Assembly (NCBI GenBank): GCA_016209635.1
Contig: JACQWC010000207.1
Span: 1 to 34,884 of the forward strand
DNA from: Candidatus Rokuibacteriota bacterium
GTDB lineage: Bacteria; Methylomirabilota; Methylomirabilia; Rokubacteriales; CSP1-6
Direction: 5' to 3'
DNA length: 34,884 nt
Program-made: the position numbers and the translations under genes
Shown here: positions 23,144 to 30,684 of the stretch, piece after piece
Numbering within the stretch: the first letter of the stretch is position 1
Layout of the letters: the number at the start of each line of letters is the position of its first letter
The notes under the pieces: generated by a model
What the model was told of the DNA's origin: nothing
The model's database searches: none
Seen by the model: only the letters and a program-made list of their open reading frames with translations

Positions 23144-24490
23144 CTACCAGCGCTTGTGCCCCAGCTTGGTGATCAGCTCCTCGGCCCGAGCCTGGGCCTT
23201 CACCGCGGCCTGCTGGGACGGCATCCCCCGGACGGCATCGGTCACCATGTCGGGGATGATCCCCGAGCCCAGGACCTCGAGCCCGAAGGGCAGCCGGAGA
23301 TCCGACCACTCGATGATGAGGGTCGGCTTGGCCTGGTCGGCCTCGAAGTAGCGGTACTGCATGTCCTGCCACTCCTTCCAGCGCCGGATCATGTCGTTGG
23401 CTTGGTAGGCGGGATTGCGCCGGACGGATTTGAGACTGGGCAGGAGGTGGATCGGCACCGAGTGCAGGTACTTGATGTACTGCTCTTCCTTGAAGAAGAA
23501 TTTGAGAAATTCAGCTGCCTCGTTCCCGTACTTGGCGTTCTTCAAGATCATCCACGGCTCGGCGTCGATCTGGGCCGCCGTGACGCGTCCCGAGGGGCCG
23601 ACCGGCCGCACCAGCACGCCGAAGTGGTCGGCGTTGGCCATCTCCTTGGGCGCGTACTTCTCGATCAAGCCGGCGCCCCGGCCGTACCCCTGGTAGAGCA
23701 TCGCCGCCTTGCCGGTGGCGAGGTTGGTGAAGGTGTCGAGATAGCCATGGCCGAGCCAGCCCGGGGGCAGGACAGTGGCGTTGAGCTTCTTGTAGAAGTC
23801 CAGCACCTCGAGCACGGGCTTCTCGGTAAACGTGGGCCGGCCGGTCTTGCCGTCGAAGAGCCGCCCGCCGTTGGCCTTGGTCAGCTCGCCCACCATGATG
23901 TTGATGAAGAGCCCGACCCCGGGCAAGGACAGGCCGTAGCGAGTGACCCGCCCGTCCTTGTCCCGCTCCATCATGGCCTCGGCCACCTTGATCAGGTCGT
24001 CCCAGGTTTCCGGGGGCTTCAGGCCCTTCTGCTTGAAGATGTCCTTCCGGTAGATGAGGAGCGAGGTCGCCGCCGAGTGCGGGATCCCGAAGTACTTGCC
24101 CTCGAACCGGCACGGGCCCCGGATCGCCTCCCAGATGTTCTCCCGGCCGACCGCATCCGCGACGTCTTCCAGCGGTCTCAAGAGTCCCTTCGCGTAGAAC
24201 GAGGCGCAGGTGACCGCCTGACCGTGACTGGCGTCGGGCGGCGCGCCGGCGGCCAGCGCCGCCGTCAGCTTGGCCTCCAGGTCTCCCCAGGCCAGGGCCT
24301 CCTGCTTCACCGTGATGTCCGGGCGAACCTTCTCGAACTCGTTGATGATCTCCTGGAAGGCCTTGACGGACTGGGGCTCGGTCTCGGTATGCCAGATGCG
24401 CACGACCTTCTTGTCCTGCGCCCCGGCCGGAATCACGAGCCCCGCCACGATGAGGACGATCGGAATCGCGACCCATCCTGTTCGCTTCAT
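23144..24490 (-). CDS. Extracellular solute-binding protein of a sugar-type ABC importer
   Basis: A 448-residue cluster-B (UgpB/MalE-like) binding protein. The N-terminus MKRTGWVAIPIVLIVAGLV ending in A-G-A-Q is a standard Sec signal peptide, unlike the Tat signals of the two other binding proteins here. Mature marks are VVRIWHTETEPQSVKAFQEIINEFEK, FEGKYFGIPHSAATSLLIYRKDIF, and GKAAMLYQGYGRG. ATG 24490, seven bases after GGAGGAGG, is preferred to the GTG two codons earlier. A good promoter lies upstream. Ligand unknown, though a sugar, oligosaccharide or glycerophosphodiester is the usual range. Confidence 0.92.
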   Translation of the reverse strand: MKRTGWVAIPIVLIVAGLVIPAGAQDKKVVRIWHTETEPQSVKAFQEIINEFEKVRPDITVKQEALAWGDLEAKLTAALAAGAPPDASHGQAVTCASFYAKGLLRPLEDVADAVGRENIWEAIRGPCRFEGKYFGIPHSAATSLLIYRKDIFKQKGLKPPETWDDLIKVAEAMMERDKDGRVTRYGLSLPGVGLFINIMVGELTKANGGRLFDGKTGRPTFTEKPVLEVLDFYKKLNATVLPPGWLGHGYLDTFTNLATGKAAMLYQGYGRGAGLIEKYAPKEMANADHFGVLVRPVGPSGRVTAAQIDAEPWMILKNAKYGNEAAEFLKFFFKEEQYIKYLHSVPIHLLPSLKSVRRNPAYQANDMIRRWKEWQDMQYRYFEADQAKPTLIIEWSDLRLPFGLEVLGSGIIPDMVTDAVRGMPSQQAAVKAQARAEELITKLGHKRW

Positions 24491-24544
24491 CGTCACCCCT
24501 CCTCCTGACCGACGATCCCTTCCGTTGCCCGCCGTTCCACCGTT

Positions 24545-24573
24545 GGCATATGCCGGGGGGCCCGGGCTGTCAA
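24545..24573 (-). promoter_or_regulatory. Sigma70-type promoter of the minus-strand sugar-type importer
   Basis: On the minus strand a perfect TTGACA (24568-24573) is followed after 17 bases by TATGCC (24545-24550), 3 of 6 matches but with the key TAT. The start would be near 24538, about 48 bases before the ATG at 24490. Confidence 0.5.
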
Positions 24574-24754
24574 GGGGCTAAATCGCGAAAGCAAAGCAGC
24601 GGCTCAGGCGCAACTGTGTCATACTCACCGGGTCTGGTTCGGTCGTTGGTTCGCTGTGGACCCCCCTCCCCATCAGACCGTGTCTCTGGTGCTCGCTTCC
24701 GCTGTTCCAGAGCGTGTTTGTTCATCGCGGGAGACGCACATCCGGAGGTGGACG

Positions 24755-25048
24755 ATGGCGCACAAACTGTACATCGGCGGCCTGCCCTTTGCGACGTCGA
24801 GCGATCGTCTGCGCGAGGTGTTCGCGCAAGCCGGCGGGGTCGAGTCGGCGACGGTCGTGATGGAGCAAGACACCGGCCGCTCGCGCGGCTTCGGCTTCGT
24901 CGAGATGACGACGGCCGAAGAGGCTGAGGCGGCGGTCAAGAAGTTCAACGGTCAAGAAATGGATGGCTGGACGCTGAAGGTCGAGCTCGCCAAGTCCTCG
25001 GGCTCGGGCGGCGGCGGGTACCGGAGCGGCGGCCGCGGGGGTCGCTAA
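24755..25048 (+). CDS. RRM-domain RNA-binding protein with glycine-rich tail
   Basis: A 97-residue cytosolic single-stranded-RNA-binding protein of the bacterial RRM type. RNP2 is KLYIGGL at residues 4-10, RNP1 is RGFGFVEM near residue 47, and the helices DRLREVFAQAGGVESATVV and EEAEAAVKKFNG complete one RRM. The tail SGSGGGGYRSGGRGGR is the flexible glycine/arginine region seen in cyanobacterial Rbp proteins, which respond to cold. ATG 24755 follows GGAGGTGG; the longer frame from 24656 is rejected. It has a ~180-base upstream gap with no gene seen, enough for a regulatory leader, and a GC-rich hairpin after its stop. Confidence 0.9.
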   Translation: MAHKLYIGGLPFATSSDRLREVFAQAGGVESATVVMEQDTGRSRGFGFVEMTTAEEAEAAVKKFNGQEMDGWTLKVELAKSSGSGGGGYRSGGRGGR

Positions 25049-25065
25049 TTAGAGAGCGCGTCTCG

Positions 25066-25110
25066 CCGGGCTGGGGCGGGGGCGGCGGCACGTCGCCCCG
25101 CCTCAGCCGG
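25066..25110 (+). terminator. Long GC-rich hairpin after the RRM gene
   Basis: The arms 25066-25084 and 25094-25110 (right arm CGCCCCGCCTCAGCCGG) pair over about 16 bases with one mismatch and two bulged G's, around a short loop, 18 bases after the stop. There is no T-tract, so termination by this hairpin alone is uncertain. Confidence 0.4.
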
Positions 25111-25188
25111 TCCTCCTGTCCGCGTCCGTACCGCGCACGTCCAGGCCTCTCGACGTCTGAGGGCGCCGCGCCTGCCCGTGGGAGCGCG

Positions 25189-25509
25189 ATGTTCGCGGAT
25201 AGGACCAGAGTCCTCCTCGTTCTTTCCCAGAACGTCCTCGACCGGGCCCGGGTCTTCGCCGGGAAGGCGATGACGACGCTCAAGCTCGCGGTGAGCCTTC
25301 AGATCGTCCTCCGGGCCCTCATCGAGGAGGGCCTGAAGCGGGGTAACGATCCGGCCCTCCTCGCCAACGTCGAGGGTCAGGCCAAGGCGCTCCGGCACAT
25401 CCGGAGCCTGCCGCGTCAAGGAGGGAGGGCTGAAGAGGAGCAGGGGAACCGACGGTCTGCGATCCGACGACGGCCGGGCGGTCGTGAGCGGCAGAGGCGC
25501 CGGACGTGA
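25189..25509 (+). CDS. Small protein, possibly ribbon-helix-helix-like
   Basis: A 106-residue open frame from ATG 25189. Residues ~5-50 look structured: a short strand RVLLVLS, a helix NVLDRARVFAG, then LKLAVSLQIVLRALIEEGLKRG, recalling the beta-alpha-alpha pattern of ribbon-helix-helix proteins, although the first helix is long for that fold. After ~residue 73 the sequence becomes low-complexity Arg/Gly-rich and may not be genuine. No convincing ribosome-binding site. No similarity to a named family is recognised. The remaining 25510-25622 gap holds only a small GAGCC/GGCTC dyad near 25553. Confidence 0.4.
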   Translation: MFADRTRVLLVLSQNVLDRARVFAGKAMTTLKLAVSLQIVLRALIEEGLKRGNDPALLANVEGQAKALRHIRSLPRQGGRAEEEQGNRRSAIRRRPGGRERQRRRT

Positions 25510-25622
25510 GGAGGCGCCAGGAGCGACCCCGTGGCGGGACGAGTCGGAGCCAATGGGCTCGATGCCAGACAACCGTGACGACGACGAACGCTGAGTATGG
25601 GCGTCTTTACAAGGAGACGACG

Positions 25623-26174
25623 ATGTCGAAATGGATCGCAGTGACCATCTTGACCGGGGCGGTGGCGGTGATGACGCTCGGCTGCGCCCAGCAGCCGTCA
25701 GCCACGGCAGCGGGAATCCAGGACAAGAGCTACACGGTGACGCCGGCGTCGGTGAGCGTGAAGGCCGGAATCCTCACGGGCGAGGTCACGGAGATGAAGG
25801 TCACGGAGCGCGTCGAGAATGGCTCCGATCGCGTCGTCTCCCCGGCGAAGCTCACCGGGACGCTCAAGCTGAAGAATACGTCGGCCAATCAGACCGTGCG
25901 TCTTGTCGCAGGGAAAATCCAGTACATCGATGCTCAGGGACAGCCCATCAAGCTCGAGGAGTCGCGGACGGAACCGGCGCTCAAGTTCTCCACGTACGGC
26001 ACCGAGCGGCTCGACCCGGGGCAGGAGGCGACCCAGTCCGTCGACGTGGAATTCCCCGCCGAAGCCCTGAAGGCGAAGCGGCTGAAGGAGATCCGTCTCG
26101 AGCTCGCGTATATCCCGTCACCGTATCGGGAAGAGACGGTCAACTTCACCGTGTCGATCAGCGGAGGCAAGTGA
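25623..26174 (+). CDS. Putative lipoprotein with one beta-sandwich domain
   Basis: A 183-residue exported lipoprotein. The signal MSKWIAVTILTGAVAVMTLGC ends in the lipobox L-G-C (Cys at residue 21), so it should be lipid-anchored. The mature part is beta-rich: VTEMKVTERVENGSDRVVS, KLTGTLKLKNTSANQTVRLV and then a QGQPIKLEESRTEP strand pair, resembling the FxLYD/immunoglobulin-like domains that stabilise extracytoplasmic complexes. ATG 25623 follows AAGGAGACGACG. Its stop overlaps the next small gene by four bases (GTGA). Function unknown. Confidence 0.8.
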   Translation: MSKWIAVTILTGAVAVMTLGCAQQPSATAAGIQDKSYTVTPASVSVKAGILTGEVTEMKVTERVENGSDRVVSPAKLTGTLKLKNTSANQTVRLVAGKIQYIDAQGQPIKLEESRTEPALKFSTYGTERLDPGQEATQSVDVEFPAEALKAKRLKEIRLELAYIPSPYREETVNFTVSISGGK

Positions 26175-26506
26175 GCCCAGGGAGGCGGCACGGCCTCGAC
26201 ACGCTCCACGAGCTGGGCCGGATGACCTGGATCGAAGAGCCGTACGGATGGGTCGCCGCGCCGGAGGAGATCGTGGATGCGCTCTTGCATGATGGCTTCG
26301 AAGAGTGCAAGCGCGAAATGACGACGAGCCGGCGGGATAGCCGGCCGGCCGGCGGCGTGTGGCAAGGGATCAACACGCGCACGGGGTCCGTGGCCTCGGC
26401 GATCTGGGTGAATCGCCCAGCGTGGCCTGAAGCCATCGTGTTCATCGCGATCGACGGCGAGTCGCTCAATGGCCCTGGCGCCCCGAGCCAGGAGCATGAT
26501 CCCTAG
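26171..26506 (+). CDS. Small hypothetical protein coupled to the lipoprotein gene
   Basis: A 111-residue open frame from GTG 26171, which overlaps the lipoprotein stop by four bases, or from ATG 26222. The composition looks like a real soluble protein (WIEEPYGWVAAPEEIVDALL, then SAIWVNRPAWPEAIVFIAID) and no signal or membrane helix is visible. It converges on the dioxygenase gene, the two stop codons sharing the palindrome CTAG at 26503-26506. No family recognised. Open frames also exist on the opposite strand here, so confidence is moderate. Confidence 0.45.
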   Translation: MSPGRRHGLDTLHELGRMTWIEEPYGWVAAPEEIVDALLHDGFEECKREMTTSRRDSRPAGGVWQGINTRTGSVASAIWVNRPAWPEAIVFIAIDGESLNGPGAPSQEHDP

Positions 26507-27372
26507 GTCGGGCCCTCGCCCGCGACCGTGGTGCGGTGCATGACGCGACGGTACCGCGACTCGTCCCACGGGCGGCCACGGTGGAGGACGCAACGGTTGT
26601 CCCACATCACGAGGTCCTCGACATGCCACGCGTGGCGATAGACGAACCGCGGCTGGGTCGCGAACTCGAGCAGCTCGCGGAGAAGCCGGCGGCCCTCCTC
26701 GACCGGCCAGCCGACGATGTGCGAGGCGTGGGAGCCGAGGTAGAGCGAGCGACGCCCCGTCGCCGGGTGGGTGCGCACCAGGGCCTGCTGGACGGGCGGG
26801 AGCGCGTTCCGCTCCTCCTCGGCGAAGTCGCGATAGCCGATGAGGCTCCGCGAGTAGATGATGCTGTGCTCGGCGACGAGCCCGCAAAGCGCTGTCCTCC
26901 TCTCCTCCGGCAAGGTATCCCAGGCCGCGCGCAGGTCGGCGAACTCGGTCTCGCCGCCCTCGGGCGGCACCTCGCGCGCCGACAGCAGCGAGGCCATGGC
27001 GGGGACGCGCTTGAAGGAGCTGTCCGAGTGCCACAGCTGGTTACCGGCGTTGTACCGGGCGCGCTCGTCGGCGGGGTCGAGGAGGCGGCTCTCCGCGTCG
27101 ACGTTGGAGATGTCCGAGATCTCGGGACGGGCGACGCGGCGCTTCCGGTCCGTCCGGATGGTGGAGATGCTCGTCTCGAGCGGGCCGAAGCGGAGCGAGA
27201 AGGCGATCTGCTGCTCGTCGTCGAGAGCCTGACCCGGGAGCACCAGCACTGCGTAGCGGTGGAAGGCGTCCCGGACCGCGGCGAAGGTGTCGTCGTCGAG
27301 TGGCATCCGGAGATCGAGGCCACGCACCTCGGCGCCGAACCCTGGCCCGAGCTCCTTCACCAAGATCCCCAT
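26503..27372 (-). CDS. TauD/TfdA-family Fe(II)/2-oxoglutarate dioxygenase
   Basis: A 289-residue cytosolic oxygenase that would couple 2-oxoglutarate decarboxylation to hydroxylation of a small acid. The Fe(II) triad is visible: H115 and D117 in QLWHSDSS, and H264 in CVLHRGRP; the 2-oxoglutarate-binding Arg is in YRRVMHRTT near residues 275-280. The N-terminus LGPGFGAEVRGLDLR is the family's opening strand. ATG 27372 is preceded by GGGAGGGGATC; the longer open frame (to 27867) lies inside the dehydrogenase gene. It ends a minus-strand run after two acyl-CoA dehydrogenases. TfdA-like members split aryloxyacids, TauD-like ones alkylsulfonates; which applies is unknown. Confidence 0.9.
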   Translation of the reverse strand: MGILVKELGPGFGAEVRGLDLRMPLDDDTFAAVRDAFHRYAVLVLPGQALDDEQQIAFSLRFGPLETSISTIRTDRKRRVARPEISDISNVDAESRLLDPADERARYNAGNQLWHSDSSFKRVPAMASLLSAREVPPEGGETEFADLRAAWDTLPEERRTALCGLVAEHSIIYSRSLIGYRDFAEEERNALPPVQQALVRTHPATGRRSLYLGSHASHIVGWPVEEGRRLLRELLEFATQPRFVYRHAWHVEDLVMWDNRCVLHRGRPWDESRYRRVMHRTTVAGEGPT

Positions 27373-27416
27373 GATCCCCTCCCTGATCCCGGCAGACCGG
27401 AGGCTCGCAGGTCCCG

Positions 27417-28526
27417 CTAGGCGAGCCCGATCGCCTGGGCCACGGTCTCCAGGTGCAGGCCCGGGTCGCCGAAGTCGAGCCGGGCTGCTTGGATGCGCTT
27501 GTGGAAGAGGTGGAGGGGGTGCTCCTCGCAGTAGCCGATCGCGCCGAGGATCTGGTGGCCCGTCCGCGCGACCGCGAGGCAGGCGTCGCCGGCGTAGGCC
27601 TTGGCCATCGCGACCTCCGCCGTCGAGGGGAACCCCGCCTCCATCTTCCACGCGGCATGGTAGACCAGATAGCGCGCCGCCTCCACGCTGCGCACGAGGT
27701 CGGCGCAGTAGTGCTGGATCGCCTGGAACGAGCCGATCGGGCGGCCCAACTGCACGCGCACCTTCGCGTAGTCGACCGCGAGATCCAGGATCCGCTGGGC
27801 GCAGCCCACCATCTCGGCGCTCCGGGCGAGCGCGCCGGCGGCGAGGGAGGGGACGAGCGCCTCCCATCCCCGGCCCGGGGGACCGAGCAGATCCTCTCTC
27901 CGCACCTCGACGTCGGAGAACACGACCTCGAAGAGCTTCTCGCCCGAGATCGTCTCCATGGGCAGGAGGTCCACGCCGGGCCGGTCCGTCGCGAGCAGGA
28001 GAAGGTTGAAGCCGCCGCCGCCGCGCGCGACGACGATGAGGTCGTGGGCGACATGGGCGTCCTTCACGAAGAGCTTCCGCCCGCTCAGCGTGCTGCCCAC
28101 GTCCCCCCGCAGCGTGAGGGCCTCGGGCTCGAAGGCGGCGCTCTCCTCGACGAGCGCCACCGCGCAGAGCCGGTCGCCAAGCGCCATGGGCGGCAGGAGC
28201 CGCTCGTGCTCGGCGCGGGTGCCTGCGGCCAGGATGAGCGAGGTCGCGACGACGGCGCTCTGGATGTACGGGCTCGGGAAGCAGACCCGTCCCATCTCCT
28301 CCAGGAGCACGACGACGTCGAGCCAGGACCCGTCGCTCCCGCCGAGGCGCGCGGGGATCAGGAGCCCGGGCCAGCCCAGGGCGGACGCCTCCTTCCAGAG
28401 ATCTTCGCTGAAGCCACGGTCATCGTGCGCCAGCGCCTGCACCACGTCCGGAGGGCAGCGGCGTGCGAGGAAGTCGCGCGCGGTCGCGACGAGCAGCTCC
28501 TGCTGGTCGGTGAGGCGGAAGTCCAT
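27417..28526 (-). CDS. Acyl-CoA dehydrogenase family protein, short partner subunit
   Basis: A 369-residue flavin enzyme of the acyl-CoA dehydrogenase fold. It has the N-terminal helical part (FRLTDQQELLVATARDFLARRC), WPGLLIPARLGGSDGS, and the C-terminal part VARTGHQILGAIGYCEEHPLH, but lacks the family's usual GGTSEI motif in the last helix region, ending in GDPGLHLETVAQAIGLA. Its start lies two bases after the stop of the longer dehydrogenase gene. Unlike pairs of this kind (for example FadE28-FadE29 of mycobacteria) form mixed tetramers with half the usual flavin; the same is plausible here. Substrate unknown. Confidence 0.88.
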   Translation of the reverse strand: MDFRLTDQQELLVATARDFLARRCPPDVVQALAHDDRGFSEDLWKEASALGWPGLLIPARLGGSDGSWLDVVVLLEEMGRVCFPSPYIQSAVVATSLILAAGTRAEHERLLPPMALGDRLCAVALVEESAAFEPEALTLRGDVGSTLSGRKLFVKDAHVAHDLIVVARGGGGFNLLLLATDRPGVDLLPMETISGEKLFEVVFSDVEVRREDLLGPPGRGWEALVPSLAAGALARSAEMVGCAQRILDLAVDYAKVRVQLGRPIGSFQAIQHYCADLVRSVEAARYLVYHAAWKMEAGFPSTAEVAMAKAYAGDACLAVARTGHQILGAIGYCEEHPLHLFHKRIQAARLDFGDPGLHLETVAQAIGLA

Positions 28527-28528
28527 CG

Positions 28529-29725
28529 TCAGCGCCCCGCCCCCGGCTCGCGCGGGAGCCCGAGGCCGCGCGTGGCGACGGTCGTGCGCAGGATCTCGGA
28601 GGTACCGCCGGCGATGGTTTGACCGAGGCCCGTCTGGTAGAGGTGCTGGATCCTGCCCTCGAGCTTCGCCCAGCGGGAGCCCTCCCGGAGCGGTCCCCAG
28701 AGCCCGAGGATGTCCATTCCCGCGGCCGCGAGCCGCTGGCCCGTCTCGTCGGCGAGCACCTTGACGAGGGCGGACTCGTACGGCGTCGGCAGGCCCCGCT
28801 CGAGCATCCAGCCGATGCGATAGAAGAGGAGGCGGAGCGCCTCGATCTCGGTGGCGAGGCCGGCGAGCTGGCGGCGGATGACCGCGTTCCGGGCGAGCGG
28901 GACCTCGTGCTGGCGCGTCGTGTTCGCGTACTCGACCAGCTCGCCGAGCAGACGCTTGAGCGCCGGGGCCTTGTAGAACCGGCCCCAGAAGCGGTCGGTG
29001 TCGAGCCCCTTCAAGAGCTGCACGAAGCCCTCGTTCTCCCTCCCGAGCAGGTAGTCCCCCGGCACCCGCACGCGGTCGAGGAAGACCTCGTAGTGGTAGA
29101 CCTCACCCGTGAGACTCCGGATGGGGCGGATGTCCATGCCGGGGAGGGTGTTATCGACGACGAACATACTGAGCCCCTGGCTGCGCCGCGCGCCGGGGCT
29201 CGTGCGCGCGAGCACGAGGCCGTAGGTCGAGATCCCGGCGTGACTGCTCCAGATCTTGTGGCCGTTGATGACCCAGTCGTCGCCGTCGCGCGTCCCCTCC
29301 GTCCTGAGCGACAGGAGATCGGAGCCGGCGTTGGGCTCGCTGAACCCCTGCCAGAAGGTCGCCTCGCCGCGGGCGATGCGCGGCAGGACCTCACGCTTGA
29401 GACGCTCGGAGCCGTATCGGATGATCGCGTCGGCGGTCTCCGCGCAGCCGGCGAGCGGGCCGAAGGGCGCGCCGGCCAGCGCCAGCTCCTCGAACAGGAT
29501 GAGCTTGTGCATGAGCGAGCGCTCCTGGCCGCCGAACTCCCTGGGCCAGGTCATCGAGAGCCAGCCCTCCGCCGCGAGTGCCCGGAGGAAGGCGCGCGAG
29601 TGGGCGCCCGAGCCGTAGCCGGCGTCCATGCCGTCGTGCGGGAAGCGGTCGGGAAGATGGTCCCGGAGGAATCGGCGGACCTCCGTCGCGAAGGCCTGCT
29701 CGGCAGCGGTGAACGCGAACTCCAT
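28529..29725 (-). CDS. Acyl-CoA dehydrogenase family protein, long partner subunit
   Basis: A 398-residue flavin enzyme. Marks: MEFAFTAAEQAFATEVRRFL, MTWPREFGGQERSLMHKLI, the FAD/substrate loop GFSEPNAGSDLLSLRTEG, the DDWVINGHKIWSS strand, and near the end the GGTSEILRTTVATRGLGLPR segment that carries the conserved G-G-T-S-E-I. It would remove two hydrogens from an acyl-CoA, passing electrons to ETF. ATG 29725 is chosen since the family begins at MEFAFT; earlier frame sequence overlaps the ATPase gene. It is eight bases after the exporter ATPase stop and precedes the shorter dehydrogenase. Confidence 0.9.
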   Translation of the reverse strand: MEFAFTAAEQAFATEVRRFLRDHLPDRFPHDGMDAGYGSGAHSRAFLRALAAEGWLSMTWPREFGGQERSLMHKLILFEELALAGAPFGPLAGCAETADAIIRYGSERLKREVLPRIARGEATFWQGFSEPNAGSDLLSLRTEGTRDGDDWVINGHKIWSSHAGISTYGLVLARTSPGARRSQGLSMFVVDNTLPGMDIRPIRSLTGEVYHYEVFLDRVRVPGDYLLGRENEGFVQLLKGLDTDRFWGRFYKAPALKRLLGELVEYANTTRQHEVPLARNAVIRRQLAGLATEIEALRLLFYRIGWMLERGLPTPYESALVKVLADETGQRLAAAGMDILGLWGPLREGSRWAKLEGRIQHLYQTGLGQTIAGGTSEILRTTVATRGLGLPREPGAGR

Positions 29726-29733
29726 CGGGCCCC

Positions 29734-30684
29734 TCAGCCGGCGCCATCCGGGGCCGCACCCTCGCGGACGAAGAGGTCCTCCAGCGACTGGCGGACGGGC
29801 TGGACGGAGACGAGCCGGCCGCCGCACCGGCGGATCGCGCGGAGCGCCTGGTCCACGTCTCGCTCGGAGGCGACCTCGACCCGCGCGCCGCCCGGGGTCG
29901 CGGTGACGCGCGCGCCGTCGAGCGTCTGGAGCGTGGTCCCGATCTCGTCGGGCCGGACGCCGGTGACGGTGATCTCGAGCCGCCCACCGGCGTCGACGCG
30001 CTGGAGGTCCCCGAGCCGGCCGAGATGGGCGAGCCGGCCGCGCTGGAGGATCCCCACGCGGTCACAGAGCACCTCGATGTCGGCGAGGATGTGCGACGAG
30101 AAGAAGACGGTCGTGCCCTGGGCGCGCAGGGACGCGATGAGATCGCGGACTTCCCGGCGGCCGATCGGGTCGAGGCCGCTCATCGGCTCGTCGAGGACGA
30201 TCACCTCCGGATCGTTCACGAGGGCCTGGGCGAGCCCGACGCGCTGGAGCATGCCCTTGGACAGCCGCCGGAGCTGCTGGTCCCAGGCGGCCTCTTCCAG
30301 GTGCACCCGGGCGAGCAGCTCGGCCGCGCGCGGGCGGCGGCGGGCGCGAGCGTGGCCGAACAACTCCGCGAAGTACTCGAGCAGCTCGCGGGCCGTCAGG
30401 TAATCGTAGAAGTAGGGCTGCTCGGGCAGGAACCCGATGCGCGCGTGCATCGCGACGTCGTCGATCGGGCGGCCGCAGATTCGCGCCGTGCCCGCCGTGG
30501 GGGCGATCAGGCGCATGAGGATCTTGATCGCGGTCGTCTTGCCGGCGCCGTTGGCGCCGAGGAAGCCGAAGATCTCCCCCGGCTCGACGGTGAGGGAGAC
30601 GCCATCGAGCGCCCGCACGCGGCGCTTCCGCGCGAAGCCGACGGTGTAGTCCTTCGTCAGGTTCTCGATCTCGATCGCGCTCAA
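29734..30684 (-). CDS. ABC-2 type exporter ATPase
   Basis: A 316-residue cytosolic ATPase of the DRA/NodI/NatA type. Walker A is GANGAGKTT near residue 42, the Q-loop region is IGFLPEQPYFYDYLTARELL, the signature is LSKGMLQRVGLAQAL, Walker B is VIVLDEPMSGLDP and the switch His lies in FFSSHILADIE. A ~90-residue C-terminal extension (VTGVRPDEIGTTLQTLDGA onward) is typical of these exporters. The TTG at 30684 shares TTGA with the stop of the TPR gene, giving coupling; no better start lies nearby. Partner permease is two genes upstream. Confidence 0.9.
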   Translation of the reverse strand: MSAIEIENLTKDYTVGFARKRRVRALDGVSLTVEPGEIFGFLGANGAGKTTAIKILMRLIAPTAGTARICGRPIDDVAMHARIGFLPEQPYFYDYLTARELLEYFAELFGHARARRRPRAAELLARVHLEEAAWDQQLRRLSKGMLQRVGLAQALVNDPEVIVLDEPMSGLDPIGRREVRDLIASLRAQGTTVFFSSHILADIEVLCDRVGILQRGRLAHLGRLGDLQRVDAGGRLEITVTGVRPDEIGTTLQTLDGARVTATPGGARVEVASERDVDQALRAIRRCGGRLVSVQPVRQSLEDLFVREGAAPDGAG

